This document shows positions 56,947-64,000 of a DNA stretch of 64,000 bases, in pieces. The DNA comes from Vibrio tubiashii (GTDB taxonomy: Bacteria; Pseudomonadota; Gammaproteobacteria; Enterobacterales; Vibrionaceae): positions 118,416-182,415 of the forward strand of contig JRWQ01000005.1 of NCBI GenBank assembly GCA_000775715.1, given 5' to 3'. How positions within the stretch are numbered: position 1 is the first letter of the stretch; each line of letters starts with the position of its first letter. The position numbers and the translations under genes are program-made. Under the pieces are notes generated by a model. That model had not been told where the DNA came from. It searched no databases and saw only the letters and a list, made by a program, of their open reading frames with translations.

Positions 56947-58157
56947 TGTTTAACGCCCGTGAGATCGCCGCGCTATTTCCGGCTCTAAATCAGCAAGTCA
57001 ATGAGCAGAGACTCGTCTATCTTGATAGTGCAGCAACCAGCCAGAAACCGCAGTGTGTCATTGATACCATCTCTGATTACTACAGCCAGCAAAACGCTAA
57101 TGTCCACCGTGGTAGCCATAGCTTAACCGCCAAAGCAACTAGTGAATTTGAGGCTGCACGTGAGACAGTCGCCCAGTTCATCGGTGCATCATCAAGCAGA
57201 GAGATCATCTGGACACGGGGTGCCACAGAAGCGTTAAACCTCATTGCCCAGACCTACGCCCGCTCTAATTTGCAACCAGAAGACGAAATACTGGTAGGTG
57301 AGATGGAGCATCATGCCAATATTGTACCGTGGCAGATCGTTGCAGAGCAGACTGGCGCGAAGGTGATCAAAGTTCCTATGAGCGCCGACTGTCAATTTGA
57401 CCTTGCTGAATTCAAAAACAGGCTCAGCGATAAAACAAAGATTGTCGCACTTGCCCACATCACCAATGTGACTGGGACAAGACAGCCCATTGAACAAGTA
57501 ATCCAGCTTGCTCACCAACATAGCGCCGTGGTCGTCGTTGATGGCGCTCAAGGCGTTGTTCATGAGCAGGTCGACGTAAAAACAATGGGGGCGGATTTTT
57601 ATGTGTTCTCGGGGCACAAGCTGTTTGCTCCTGCAGGGATCGGTGTGCTTTATGGCAAGCAATCTCTACTAGAAACAATGCCACCGTGGCATGGTGGCGG
57701 AAAGATGGTCGAGAGGGTCTCTTTCGAGGGCACCACGTTTACTGATGTACCCGGGAAGTTTGAAGCAGGAACGCCAAATGTCGCTGGTGCTATCGCACTG
57801 GCCACAGCAATCGACTGGTACACATCGTTAGATCTCGTCGGAGTTGAGCAACACATCCACACCTTAGTGGAAAGTTCTTACCAAAAACTGAGTAAAATTA
57901 AAGATGTGCAGATATTAGGTTTTCAGTCCGATGCCTCTGTTATCTCTTTTGTGATTGCAGGTGTTCACCATCAAGATGCCGCTACTCTGCTCGATCAGCA
58001 AGGTATAGCCGTACGCGCAGGTAACCACTGTGCCCACCCACTAATGGATGCCCTAAACGTAAAGGGCACCATCCGCGCTTCGTTCGCGGTCTACAACACA
58101 ATGGAAGATGTTGACAGATTAGTGGCTGCGGTCGAGAAGGCGGTGGATATGCTTTAG
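56946..58157 (+). CDS. csdA: Cysteine desulfurase (CsdA/SufS type)
   Basis: PLP enzyme, class V aminotransferase fold, taking sulfur from cysteine. PLP Lys in FSGHKLFAPAGIG, catalytic Cys in VRAGNHCAHPLM (group II short loop). 403 residues. Coupled to yajL by a one-base overlap. Neither csdE nor suf genes are next to it, so its sulfur acceptor partner is not visible. The repeat copy B begins eight bases after the stop. Confidence 0.94.
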   Translation: MFNAREIAALFPALNQQVNEQRLVYLDSAATSQKPQCVIDTISDYYSQQNANVHRGSHSLTAKATSEFEAARETVAQFIGASSSREIIWTRGATEALNLIAQTYARSNLQPEDEILVGEMEHHANIVPWQIVAEQTGAKVIKVPMSADCQFDLAEFKNRLSDKTKIVALAHITNVTGTRQPIEQVIQLAHQHSAVVVVDGAQGVVHEQVDVKTMGADFYVFSGHKLFAPAGIGVLYGKQSLLETMPPWHGGGKMVERVSFEGTTFTDVPGKFEAGTPNVAGAIALATAIDWYTSLDLVGVEQHIHTLVESSYQKLSKIKDVQILGFQSDASVISFVIAGVHHQDAATLLDQQGIAVRAGNHCAHPLMDALNVKGTIRASFAVYNTMEDVDRLVAAVEKAVDML

Positions 58158-58164
58158 GTAAGAG

Positions 58165-58324
58165 CGGGAAGGCTTTGCTATGGATGCGGGGGGATGGGAA
58201 CGGACTTCGTCCTACGGAGAGCTGGAGAGCTGGAGAACTGGATAAGTCTAGTGTTCCAGCAGGGCGAAGCCCGATCCAGCACTCCCGCAACGAAGTGTTC
58301 CATAGAGCAGCTCCTGTTCCCTAG
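58165..58324. repeat. Modular intergenic repeat, copy B (GGAGAGCT variant)
   Basis: Starts GAAGGCTTTGCTATGG, homologous to the copy A start. Contains GGAC-TTC-GTCC (58202-58212), four tandem octamers GGAGAGCT, GGAGAGCT, GGAGAACT, GGATAAGT (58216-58247) and the conserved 3' module with GGGC-GAA-GCCC (58262-58272) and GAAGTGTTCCATAG. Sits between the convergent csdA and radA genes, ending just before the radA stop. Confidence 0.9.
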
Positions 58325-58327
58325 TCG

Positions 58328-59707
58328 CTACAGCTCATCAAACGCTTCAATCGCCTCAGAAAGCTTTTTAACACCGTGAATTTGCATGCCTGCAATACCA
58401 CCTTTCGGCATATTGGCTGCAGGTACAATCGCCCTCTTAAAACCATGCTTGAATGCTTCGTTTAGGCGCTCTTGCCCGCTTGGTACGGGACGAATCTCGC
58501 CAGCAAGCCCTACTTCACCAAATACCACCACGTCTTTTGGTAGTGGTCTATCTCTAAAGCTTGAAAGCAGCGCCATCACTAAGGCTAAATCGGCACTGGT
58601 TTCGGTTACCTTAACACCACCGACGACGTTAACAAACACATCTTGATCGGCCATTTGTAAGCCGCCATGTTTATGCAACACAGCCAAAAGCAGCGACAGA
58701 CGGTTTTGTTCTAGGCCAACCGCAACTCGACGTGGGTTAGCGAGCTGTGAGTAATCCACCAGCGCCTGAATCTCAACCAACAGTGGCCGTGTCCCCTCCC
58801 AGACCACCATTACTGAACTGCCCGATGTCTCCTCTTCACCGCGCGATAAGAAAATAGCGGAAGGATTACTGACCTCTTTTAAACCTTGACCAGTCATGGC
58901 AAAAACACCGAGTTCATTCACAGCACCGAAACGGTTCTTATGACTACGCAAGGTTCTAAAGCGACGATCGGTTCCGCCATCAAGCAGTACTGAACAGTCA
59001 ATGATGTGCTCAAGCACTTTGGGCCCAGCTAAGGTGCCATCTTTAGTAACGTGACCGACGATGAATACTGAAACATTATTTTGCTTCGCATAGCGAGTCA
59101 ACGTCGTCGCAGCTTCTCTTACCTGAGCGACACTCCCGGGCGACGACTGAACATCCGACACATGCATTACCTGAATCGAGTCAATCACCATGATTTTTGG
59201 CTGCTCTTTTTCTGCTATCTGGCAGATGCGATCAACATTGGTCTCAGATAACATTTTTAAATTGTCTTTCGGCAAGCCTAAGCGAGAAGCACGCATCGCT
59301 ACCTGCTGCAATGACTCCTCACCCGTGACATAAAGAGTCGGCATTTGAGACGCCAAGTAACACATAGTTTGCAATAGCAGTGTCGACTTGCCCGCCCCTG
59401 GGTTACCACCGATTAAGATCGCCGCACCGGGCACCACGCCACCGCCAAGTACGCGGTCGAGCTCTTTAAAACCACTGGTAAAACGCGGAACCTCCTGTAG
59501 GTCAATCTCAGACAAGGTCTGGACCTTAGTTTCGGCCGTTGTTCCTGCATATCCAGAAAGACGCTCATTTCTAGCGACGGTTGGTGACGCTGCTAAACGC
59601 ACTTCACTGATCGTATTCCATGCACCGCACGCATTACATTGTCCTTGCCAACGGGGGAAATCCGCCCCACAGTCATTACATACGTAGGCTACCTTTGCTT
59701 TTGCCAT
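58328..59707 (-). CDS. radA: DNA repair protein RadA
   Basis: RecA-like helicase for branch migration and recombination. N-terminal zinc finger (Cys10, Cys13, Cys24, Cys27), Walker A GGNPGAGKST near residue 95, the RadA-specific KNRFG motif and a C-terminal Lon-like domain. 459 residues. In Vibrio it also matters for natural transformation. Divergent from plzC; repeat copy B abuts its 3' end. Confidence 0.96.
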   Translation of the reverse strand: MAKAKVAYVCNDCGADFPRWQGQCNACGAWNTISEVRLAASPTVARNERLSGYAGTTAETKVQTLSEIDLQEVPRFTSGFKELDRVLGGGVVPGAAILIGGNPGAGKSTLLLQTMCYLASQMPTLYVTGEESLQQVAMRASRLGLPKDNLKMLSETNVDRICQIAEKEQPKIMVIDSIQVMHVSDVQSSPGSVAQVREAATTLTRYAKQNNVSVFIVGHVTKDGTLAGPKVLEHIIDCSVLLDGGTDRRFRTLRSHKNRFGAVNELGVFAMTGQGLKEVSNPSAIFLSRGEEETSGSSVMVVWEGTRPLLVEIQALVDYSQLANPRRVAVGLEQNRLSLLLAVLHKHGGLQMADQDVFVNVVGGVKVTETSADLALVMALLSSFRDRPLPKDVVVFGEVGLAGEIRPVPSGQERLNEAFKHGFKRAIVPAANMPKGGIAGMQIHGVKKLSEAIEAFDEL

Positions 59708-59860
59708 GCTTCCTCAAGTGTTTAAAATTGTGTATTTGTGACCCAAGCGGCATCCGCGCTTGCCTATGTGACCATCTATACTGAATTAGAGGTAACATAT
59801 CACTAAAGATCTTTATATCAAGGTCGATATTTTGGGTAAGGGATACTCTAACAAAAAAAT

Positions 59861-62206
59861 ATGCAGCAGCCAGAAATACTCTCTCTCGCGGAACGATTAA
59901 TTCCCGTATACAACTCAGAAGATTTCGAATTCGTTCTTGGTCAGATGACCGAGGGAGAACCACCGTCGGTCAAAATTCTGGTTAAGATGGAACTTAACCG
60001 AGTGATGGCACCTTGCACTAAACCTATTGATTTACGAGGAAGGGTAAAAGGTGAATGTCGTGAATACGAACTTGATGGCATCAAACACTGGCTCGATGAC
60101 GTAGCATTTAACGCTTATCATAAAAACATCAAAAAATTCAACGGCTACACGGAAGGCGTTTGGGAAGCACTGTGCAACACCCATAATAATTTCAGAGTCA
60201 TGCAACAGCGTGGCAAGCCAATCGGGACAGAAGTTACCACAGATCTTAATGGTATTGATGTTGAAGCCGTTGTAATGGGATACGACCTTAAGCGTAAAGA
60301 GAACCGACTAAAGGTCTCTTCTCAAATAGAGATAGAGCTGTTAAGCGGCCAAATTGTCCATGCAACGACCGTCGACCTCTCTCCATCGGGAGCAAAATTT
60401 AAAGTTCCTTCCGCTTTCAACTACAAACTCGGGGAAGTCATTGATGTTCGATTAGTCGAACTGAGCAAGACATTAGAAGTTGAAGGCATCAACTCTGTAA
60501 TCCCGTATCGAATTGTTGGTATTGATGAGTCTTATGAGAATGACGCCGTTAAATACCTGCGTGTTCTCAAACTAGACACCACTAATTTAATTGAATTAGT
60601 GATTGAACAGTTATTGAAGAGTGACAGCCAAAAAACTCGCCACGATAACCAAGACAAAATCATCCGTGCCCGCTCACGAGGTTTTGAGCATACCTATCTA
60701 AAACATACCTGTAATTTACCAGTATTTTTTAGTGGCAATGAGCTTAAGTTGGCGCTAATGACCGAAAACAATCAGAAGATCTGGCAATACTGGCATGATG
60801 AGCGCAATCAACAGAGCTTGAGTAATCTATTTAACAATCAGCGTATGTCACTACTGACTACGGAAGGTATGAGGGGTAGTAGCAACGTTATATACTCTTT
60901 TACCCATGAGCATCAAGAGAAAACACTATTCTTTTCAATGATGATGCCCGAAGCAAAGAGAGATCTACGTCAGCTCTTCTGGCACATCGGAGCGAAAAAA
61001 GACAGTTGGAAAGTATTTAGACTCTCTGTGTTTGAACTCTCAGGAGAAGAGAAGCTCGCGCTATCAGAGCACACTAGCGAGCTAGACCTTGAAACGTCAT
61101 CGCTAACCCACTGTGGGATTTTACAAGAGATTGCTGATGAAACCAGTCGCCAAGACTATCTATTAGCAGAGAAACCACGCTTACCTAGCAGCGAGTTAAA
61201 CCAGTTTAGACACGCAAGAAACCCAGACACTAATCCGGTATGTATCTACTTTGACGCAAAATCTCGCCGCAAAGAACCAAGGTACCAGTTTAAATCCCCG
61301 ATTATACTTTCTGATTCTGAATCAAATAACTATGAAGGTTTTAGCATTGACCTTTCTAAGCATGGAGTAAGCATTTCGCTCACATCTCCGTGTCAGTTAA
61401 AAGCAGGGGACGCTTGCCTAATCAACTTTAAAGAGTTACGGCTTTACGACAAAAAGTTGCCTCTCGACGAGGTCCCCTATCAAGTGGTCAGAGTCAGTCC
61501 AGGAGGAAAACAGCTTCAACTCTCTATCATCGAAGATAGTCAGATTATGCGTACCATCGCCTTCTTCGGTACGCTCATCGATCATAACCAAGACAAACTA
61601 ATCGCGAAAAAAGAGATCCTACCGAGTAACGCTCTGCTTGAAGGTTTACATGACATTCTGCTCGATAAAATGGTCAGTTCTCCATTATTCGTAGAAAAGA
61701 AAGCAGGAAGTTTACGCCCGAAAGCCATAGGCATTAACTATCCACTCAAGCCATATTTAACCATTTTGGCCAAGCTTGGTGATGAGAAAAACTTTTCACT
61801 CGGGCCTATCTACAAAGGGCGAGCTAGCACCCTGTTAGCGCAACCAATGAAACGTATTGAAGGGGCTCAACCGCAGTATCATGAACTCTATTTAACTGCG
61901 TCGCGATTTGGTACTCGAATTCAATCGGTAGAATCTAAGCTAAGCAGCGATTTCGCCAACTTGAAAGAGAGGATTAAGTTTGTAAAGAGTGGTCAATTGA
62001 TGGGGGAGTTCTACGCGATTCGAATTTGTGGCGCTCCAGTGTTCGATCCCATTACCGCCCTAGTCAGAAAAGACCTCGATGAACTGACTCAGATTAGCAT
62101 GCATCATGCACGAAGCCTTGAAAAAGATATCAGCAATATCGTTGGCTATGGCGAGCTAACTGATATCACAGAAGAAGTTTTAATCCGATTAGGGTTAACC
62201 CAATAA
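59861..62206 (+). CDS. plzC: PilZ-domain c-di-GMP receptor (PlzC-like)
   Basis: 781-residue cytosolic protein with two PilZ modules. PilZ-1: R145-x3-R149 (RKENR) and D172-x-S174-x2-G177 (DLSPSG). PilZ-2: RKEPR near residue 470 and DLSKHG about 30 residues later. Both have the full c-di-GMP motifs. The position between radA and serB matches V. cholerae plzC, which binds c-di-GMP. The output is unknown; there are two diguanylate cyclases elsewhere in this window. Confidence 0.9.
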   Translation: MQQPEILSLAERLIPVYNSEDFEFVLGQMTEGEPPSVKILVKMELNRVMAPCTKPIDLRGRVKGECREYELDGIKHWLDDVAFNAYHKNIKKFNGYTEGVWEALCNTHNNFRVMQQRGKPIGTEVTTDLNGIDVEAVVMGYDLKRKENRLKVSSQIEIELLSGQIVHATTVDLSPSGAKFKVPSAFNYKLGEVIDVRLVELSKTLEVEGINSVIPYRIVGIDESYENDAVKYLRVLKLDTTNLIELVIEQLLKSDSQKTRHDNQDKIIRARSRGFEHTYLKHTCNLPVFFSGNELKLALMTENNQKIWQYWHDERNQQSLSNLFNNQRMSLLTTEGMRGSSNVIYSFTHEHQEKTLFFSMMMPEAKRDLRQLFWHIGAKKDSWKVFRLSVFELSGEEKLALSEHTSELDLETSSLTHCGILQEIADETSRQDYLLAEKPRLPSSELNQFRHARNPDTNPVCIYFDAKSRRKEPRYQFKSPIILSDSESNNYEGFSIDLSKHGVSISLTSPCQLKAGDACLINFKELRLYDKKLPLDEVPYQVVRVSPGGKQLQLSIIEDSQIMRTIAFFGTLIDHNQDKLIAKKEILPSNALLEGLHDILLDKMVSSPLFVEKKAGSLRPKAIGINYPLKPYLTILAKLGDEKNFSLGPIYKGRASTLLAQPMKRIEGAQPQYHELYLTASRFGTRIQSVESKLSSDFANLKERIKFVKSGQLMGEFYAIRICGAPVFDPITALVRKDLDELTQISMHHARSLEKDISNIVGYGELTDITEEVLIRLGLTQ

Positions 62207-62240
62207 AAGCAGAGCGAGATAGTGACTCGCTCTTAAATTT
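62207..62240. terminator. Bidirectional terminator
   Basis: AGAGCGAG / CTCGCTCT stem between the convergent plzC and serB genes, with T-rich flanks on both strands. Confidence 0.8.
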
Positions 62241-62261
62241 ACTTTGATTGATATTCCATAT

Positions 62262-63242
62262 CTATGGCTGAGGCTTAAAGCTCACCCGCTGCTGTTTCGC
62301 CAGTAATGCCGAAAGAATACAGATAATGCCGCCAAGACCTGAGAAGCGAATCGCACACCTCGCCTGTTGTTCAACCTTTGGCTTAGCGTGATAAGCGACC
62401 CCAAGACCTGCCGCATCCATCATTACCAAATCGTTCGCACCATCCCCAACAGCAATAGTGTTGTGTGGCTCGATGTCGTACTGTTCAGCAAGCTGCTCAA
62501 GAATATCGGCTTTAGTCTGTGCAGAGACCACTTCTCCCAAAACACTGCCTGTCAGTTTGCCATCAACAATTTCTAACTGATTTGACTGAGCATGATCAAG
62601 ACCGAGCATTTGCTGCAAATGATCTGAGAAGTAGGTAAATCCGCCAGAAGCAATCGCCGTTTTCCAACCATACTCTTTTAGTGTGCCAATCAGCTCCGGC
62701 AGATCGGGCATCAGTGGCAACTCAGCGCGAACTTCATTGAGAATCGACTCATCAGCGCCTGCTAACTTACCAACGCGTTGACGCAGACTTTGCTCGAAAT
62801 CCAGCTCACCCTGCATTGCGCGCTCCGTTACCTCTGCAACTTCTTCCCCCACCCCAGCTAGCTTAGCGATCTCGTCAATACACTCAATTTGAATTACGGT
62901 TGAGTCCATATCTAAAACAATCAAGCCTGGCTTAGTGAGGTCGGGCATATCAACCAGCGCTGAGTAATCTAACTCCAACGCCTGAAGAACCTCTTCATGC
63001 TGATCTGTTAGCTCTCCGGCCATCAAAGCGACTTCATAATTGCCGACTTTCCATACATCGACGACGGCATTGTACTCACCGACAAAGAAATCAATGTCTT
63101 CAAACTGGCTAGGGCAGAGAAACTCGCCAAATACCACCCACCCTGCATTTGCCTTGTCAAACTGCGTAGCGAGGCGCGATTCTGGTAAGCGATTGATAAG
63201 GGGGATGTGTTTACGTATAGAAAGAGTCTTTAACGTGTCCAT
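62262..63242 (-). CDS. serB: Phosphoserine phosphatase
   Basis: Last step of serine synthesis; HAD superfamily. DxDxT motif VLDMDSTVIQIECID, SGGF (motif II) and GDGANDLVMM (motif III and IV). 326 residues from the ATG at 63242, which matches V. cholerae SerB and has AGGAA upstream; the open frame reaches 63272. Divergent from ytjB, as in E. coli. Confidence 0.96.
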   Translation of the reverse strand: MDTLKTLSIRKHIPLINRLPESRLATQFDKANAGWVVFGEFLCPSQFEDIDFFVGEYNAVVDVWKVGNYEVALMAGELTDQHEEVLQALELDYSALVDMPDLTKPGLIVLDMDSTVIQIECIDEIAKLAGVGEEVAEVTERAMQGELDFEQSLRQRVGKLAGADESILNEVRAELPLMPDLPELIGTLKEYGWKTAIASGGFTYFSDHLQQMLGLDHAQSNQLEIVDGKLTGSVLGEVVSAQTKADILEQLAEQYDIEPHNTIAVGDGANDLVMMDAAGLGVAYHAKPKVEQQARCAIRFSGLGGIICILSALLAKQQRVSFKPQP

Positions 63243-63346
63243 GTCTACTATTCCTGAAAAATCTATCCACACGTTAACCTATTGCAATTTGGGTGTGCAA
63301 GTCTCAATATGTTCTAAACCATAATTTAGCTCTATTTAGGTGCAAA

Positions 63347-63952
63347 ATGGATTCATCTCTATTTTCTTTTCGTACTGCGATGAAAGTGCTCGCGACAATA
63401 TCCCTAGTGGCCATGGTCACGACAATAGGGATTAATAGTGTAAAAATTACGAAGGGTAACGAGGAGATACAAGTTAACCAACTAGAGACATTGACTAATA
63501 TTCTCATCTCTCAAGCGTCGCTCTCCGCCAGCGATATGATCATCAATGAAGACCAAGAGAGGTTGCTAAAGCTATCAAACCAACTGGCTAAGGATGATTT
63601 GGTGGTCGATGCAACTATCTATAACTCAGAAGGAATTAAGCTCGCCGCAAGTACAGAGGCTAAATCCGTACGTGAGATGCTTGGCCTAGATACCCCTTTA
63701 CAAACTGCACGTATCGGCAAGCAGCAGTTGTTAGAGCCAGTTCTTCATGATGGGGCTGTGGTGGGATTTGTACGTATTACCTTTGAAACAGGAAAATTGA
63801 CCGCGTTTTCAGACCACTACTATCGTAAAAGTGACCGATACATGTACACCATGGTTGGACTGAGCTTTATCGCAGGTTTACTGCTGATATTGATTGTGTC
63901 ACCGAAGCGCAGTAAACGCCAAGGCGAGAACTTGTTACTGAAGGATATGTAG
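63347..63952 (+). CDS. ytjB: AhpA/YtjB family membrane protein
   Basis: 201 residues: an N-terminal membrane helix (about 12-30), a periplasmic domain of about 130 residues (VVDATIYNSEGIKLAASTEA is the PAS/CHASE-like strand) and a second helix near residues 165-185 with a basic tail. Family of E. coli YtjB (Smp), of unknown function, always divergent from serB. The ATG at 63347 has AGGTG; the open frame starts at 63293. Confidence 0.88.
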   Translation: MDSSLFSFRTAMKVLATISLVAMVTTIGINSVKITKGNEEIQVNQLETLTNILISQASLSASDMIINEDQERLLKLSNQLAKDDLVVDATIYNSEGIKLAASTEAKSVREMLGLDTPLQTARIGKQQLLEPVLHDGAVVGFVRITFETGKLTAFSDHYYRKSDRYMYTMVGLSFIAGLLLILIVSPKRSKRQGENLLLKDM

Positions 63953-63956
63953 CGTA

Positions 63957-64000
63957 GAGCAGGAACGGACTTCGTCCTACGGATAACTGGATAACTGGAT
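63957..64000. repeat. Modular intergenic repeat, copy C (cut by window end)
   Basis: Begins a few bases after the ytjB stop. GAACGGACTTCGTCCTACGG is shared with copy B (triloop hairpin GGAC-TTC-GTCC at 63967-63977), then GGATAACT tandem octamers (2.5 copies to the edge), as in copy A. Confidence 0.85.

Overview
The window is ordinary Vibrio chromosome (large, core chromosome of a Vibrionaceae member). This is supported by the complete Na+-translocating NADH:quinone reductase cluster nqrABCDEF with apbE and nqrM, by an OmpK-type outer membrane protein (the vibriophage KVP40 receptor family), by a PlzC-like protein between radA and serB as in V. cholerae, and by gammaproteobacterial gene orders such as rpsB-tsf-pyrH-frr, nrdR-ribD-ribE-ribBA-ribH-nusB-thiL-pgpA, gpt-frsA-crl-proBA and bolA/yajG/ampG. 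No phage, insertion sequence, integron, CRISPR array, tRNA or rRNA gene was seen. The species cannot be named from the sequence.

Layout. 1-8640 (minus strand): translation and envelope block read rpsB-tsf-pyrH-frr-uppS-cdsA-dxr-rseP-bamA, with bamA cut by the window edge. 8999-13124 (plus): map, glnD and yaeH. 13354-19606 (minus): pgpA, thiL, nusB and the riboflavin genes with nrdR at the head. 19711-26104 (minus): proA, proB, crl, frsA, gpt and a purine permease. 26105-27131 is a 1-kb intergenic region holding a probable 28-codon small gene with its own terminator. 27132-31274 (plus): pepD, then rimB-rimK-M14 peptidase. 31344-35746 (minus): NSS transporter, CHASE4-GGDEF protein, DUF2884 protein and a GreA/B-like factor. 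35826-40213: a divergent RecQ-like helicase, dinB with a LexA box, and a REC-REC-GGDEF regulator. 40287-47611 (minus): nqrM, apbE and nqrF-A. 48045-52260: bolA, rlmG, yajG, a periplasmic cyclophilin and ampG. 52309-54191 (minus): a Lon-substrate-domain protein, an ECF11-type sigma factor and its ChrR anti-sigma. 54536-58157 (plus): ompK, then panE-yajL-csdA. 58328-63952: radA, plzC, serB and ytjB.

Regulation readable from the sequence: a near-perfect LexA box at dinB; two PurR-like operators, one upstream of gpt and one upstream of the purine permease; two ECF11-like promoters (TGATC...CGTAA), one for the Lon-domain gene and one for sigma-chrR; an S2 leader and extended -10 promoter at rpsB; a Fur-like box in the rpsB/map divergent region; and CRP-like and FNR-like sites upstream of the small gene.

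The most unusual structure is a modular intergenic repeat. It is seen at 13201-13357, 58165-58324 and (cut by the edge) 63957-64000. It combines a tandem octamer (GGATAACT or GGAGAGCT) with mini-hairpins that have three-base loops, and each copy lies just 3' of genes. Second in interest are the 28-codon small gene at 26584-26670 and the paired ECF promoters.
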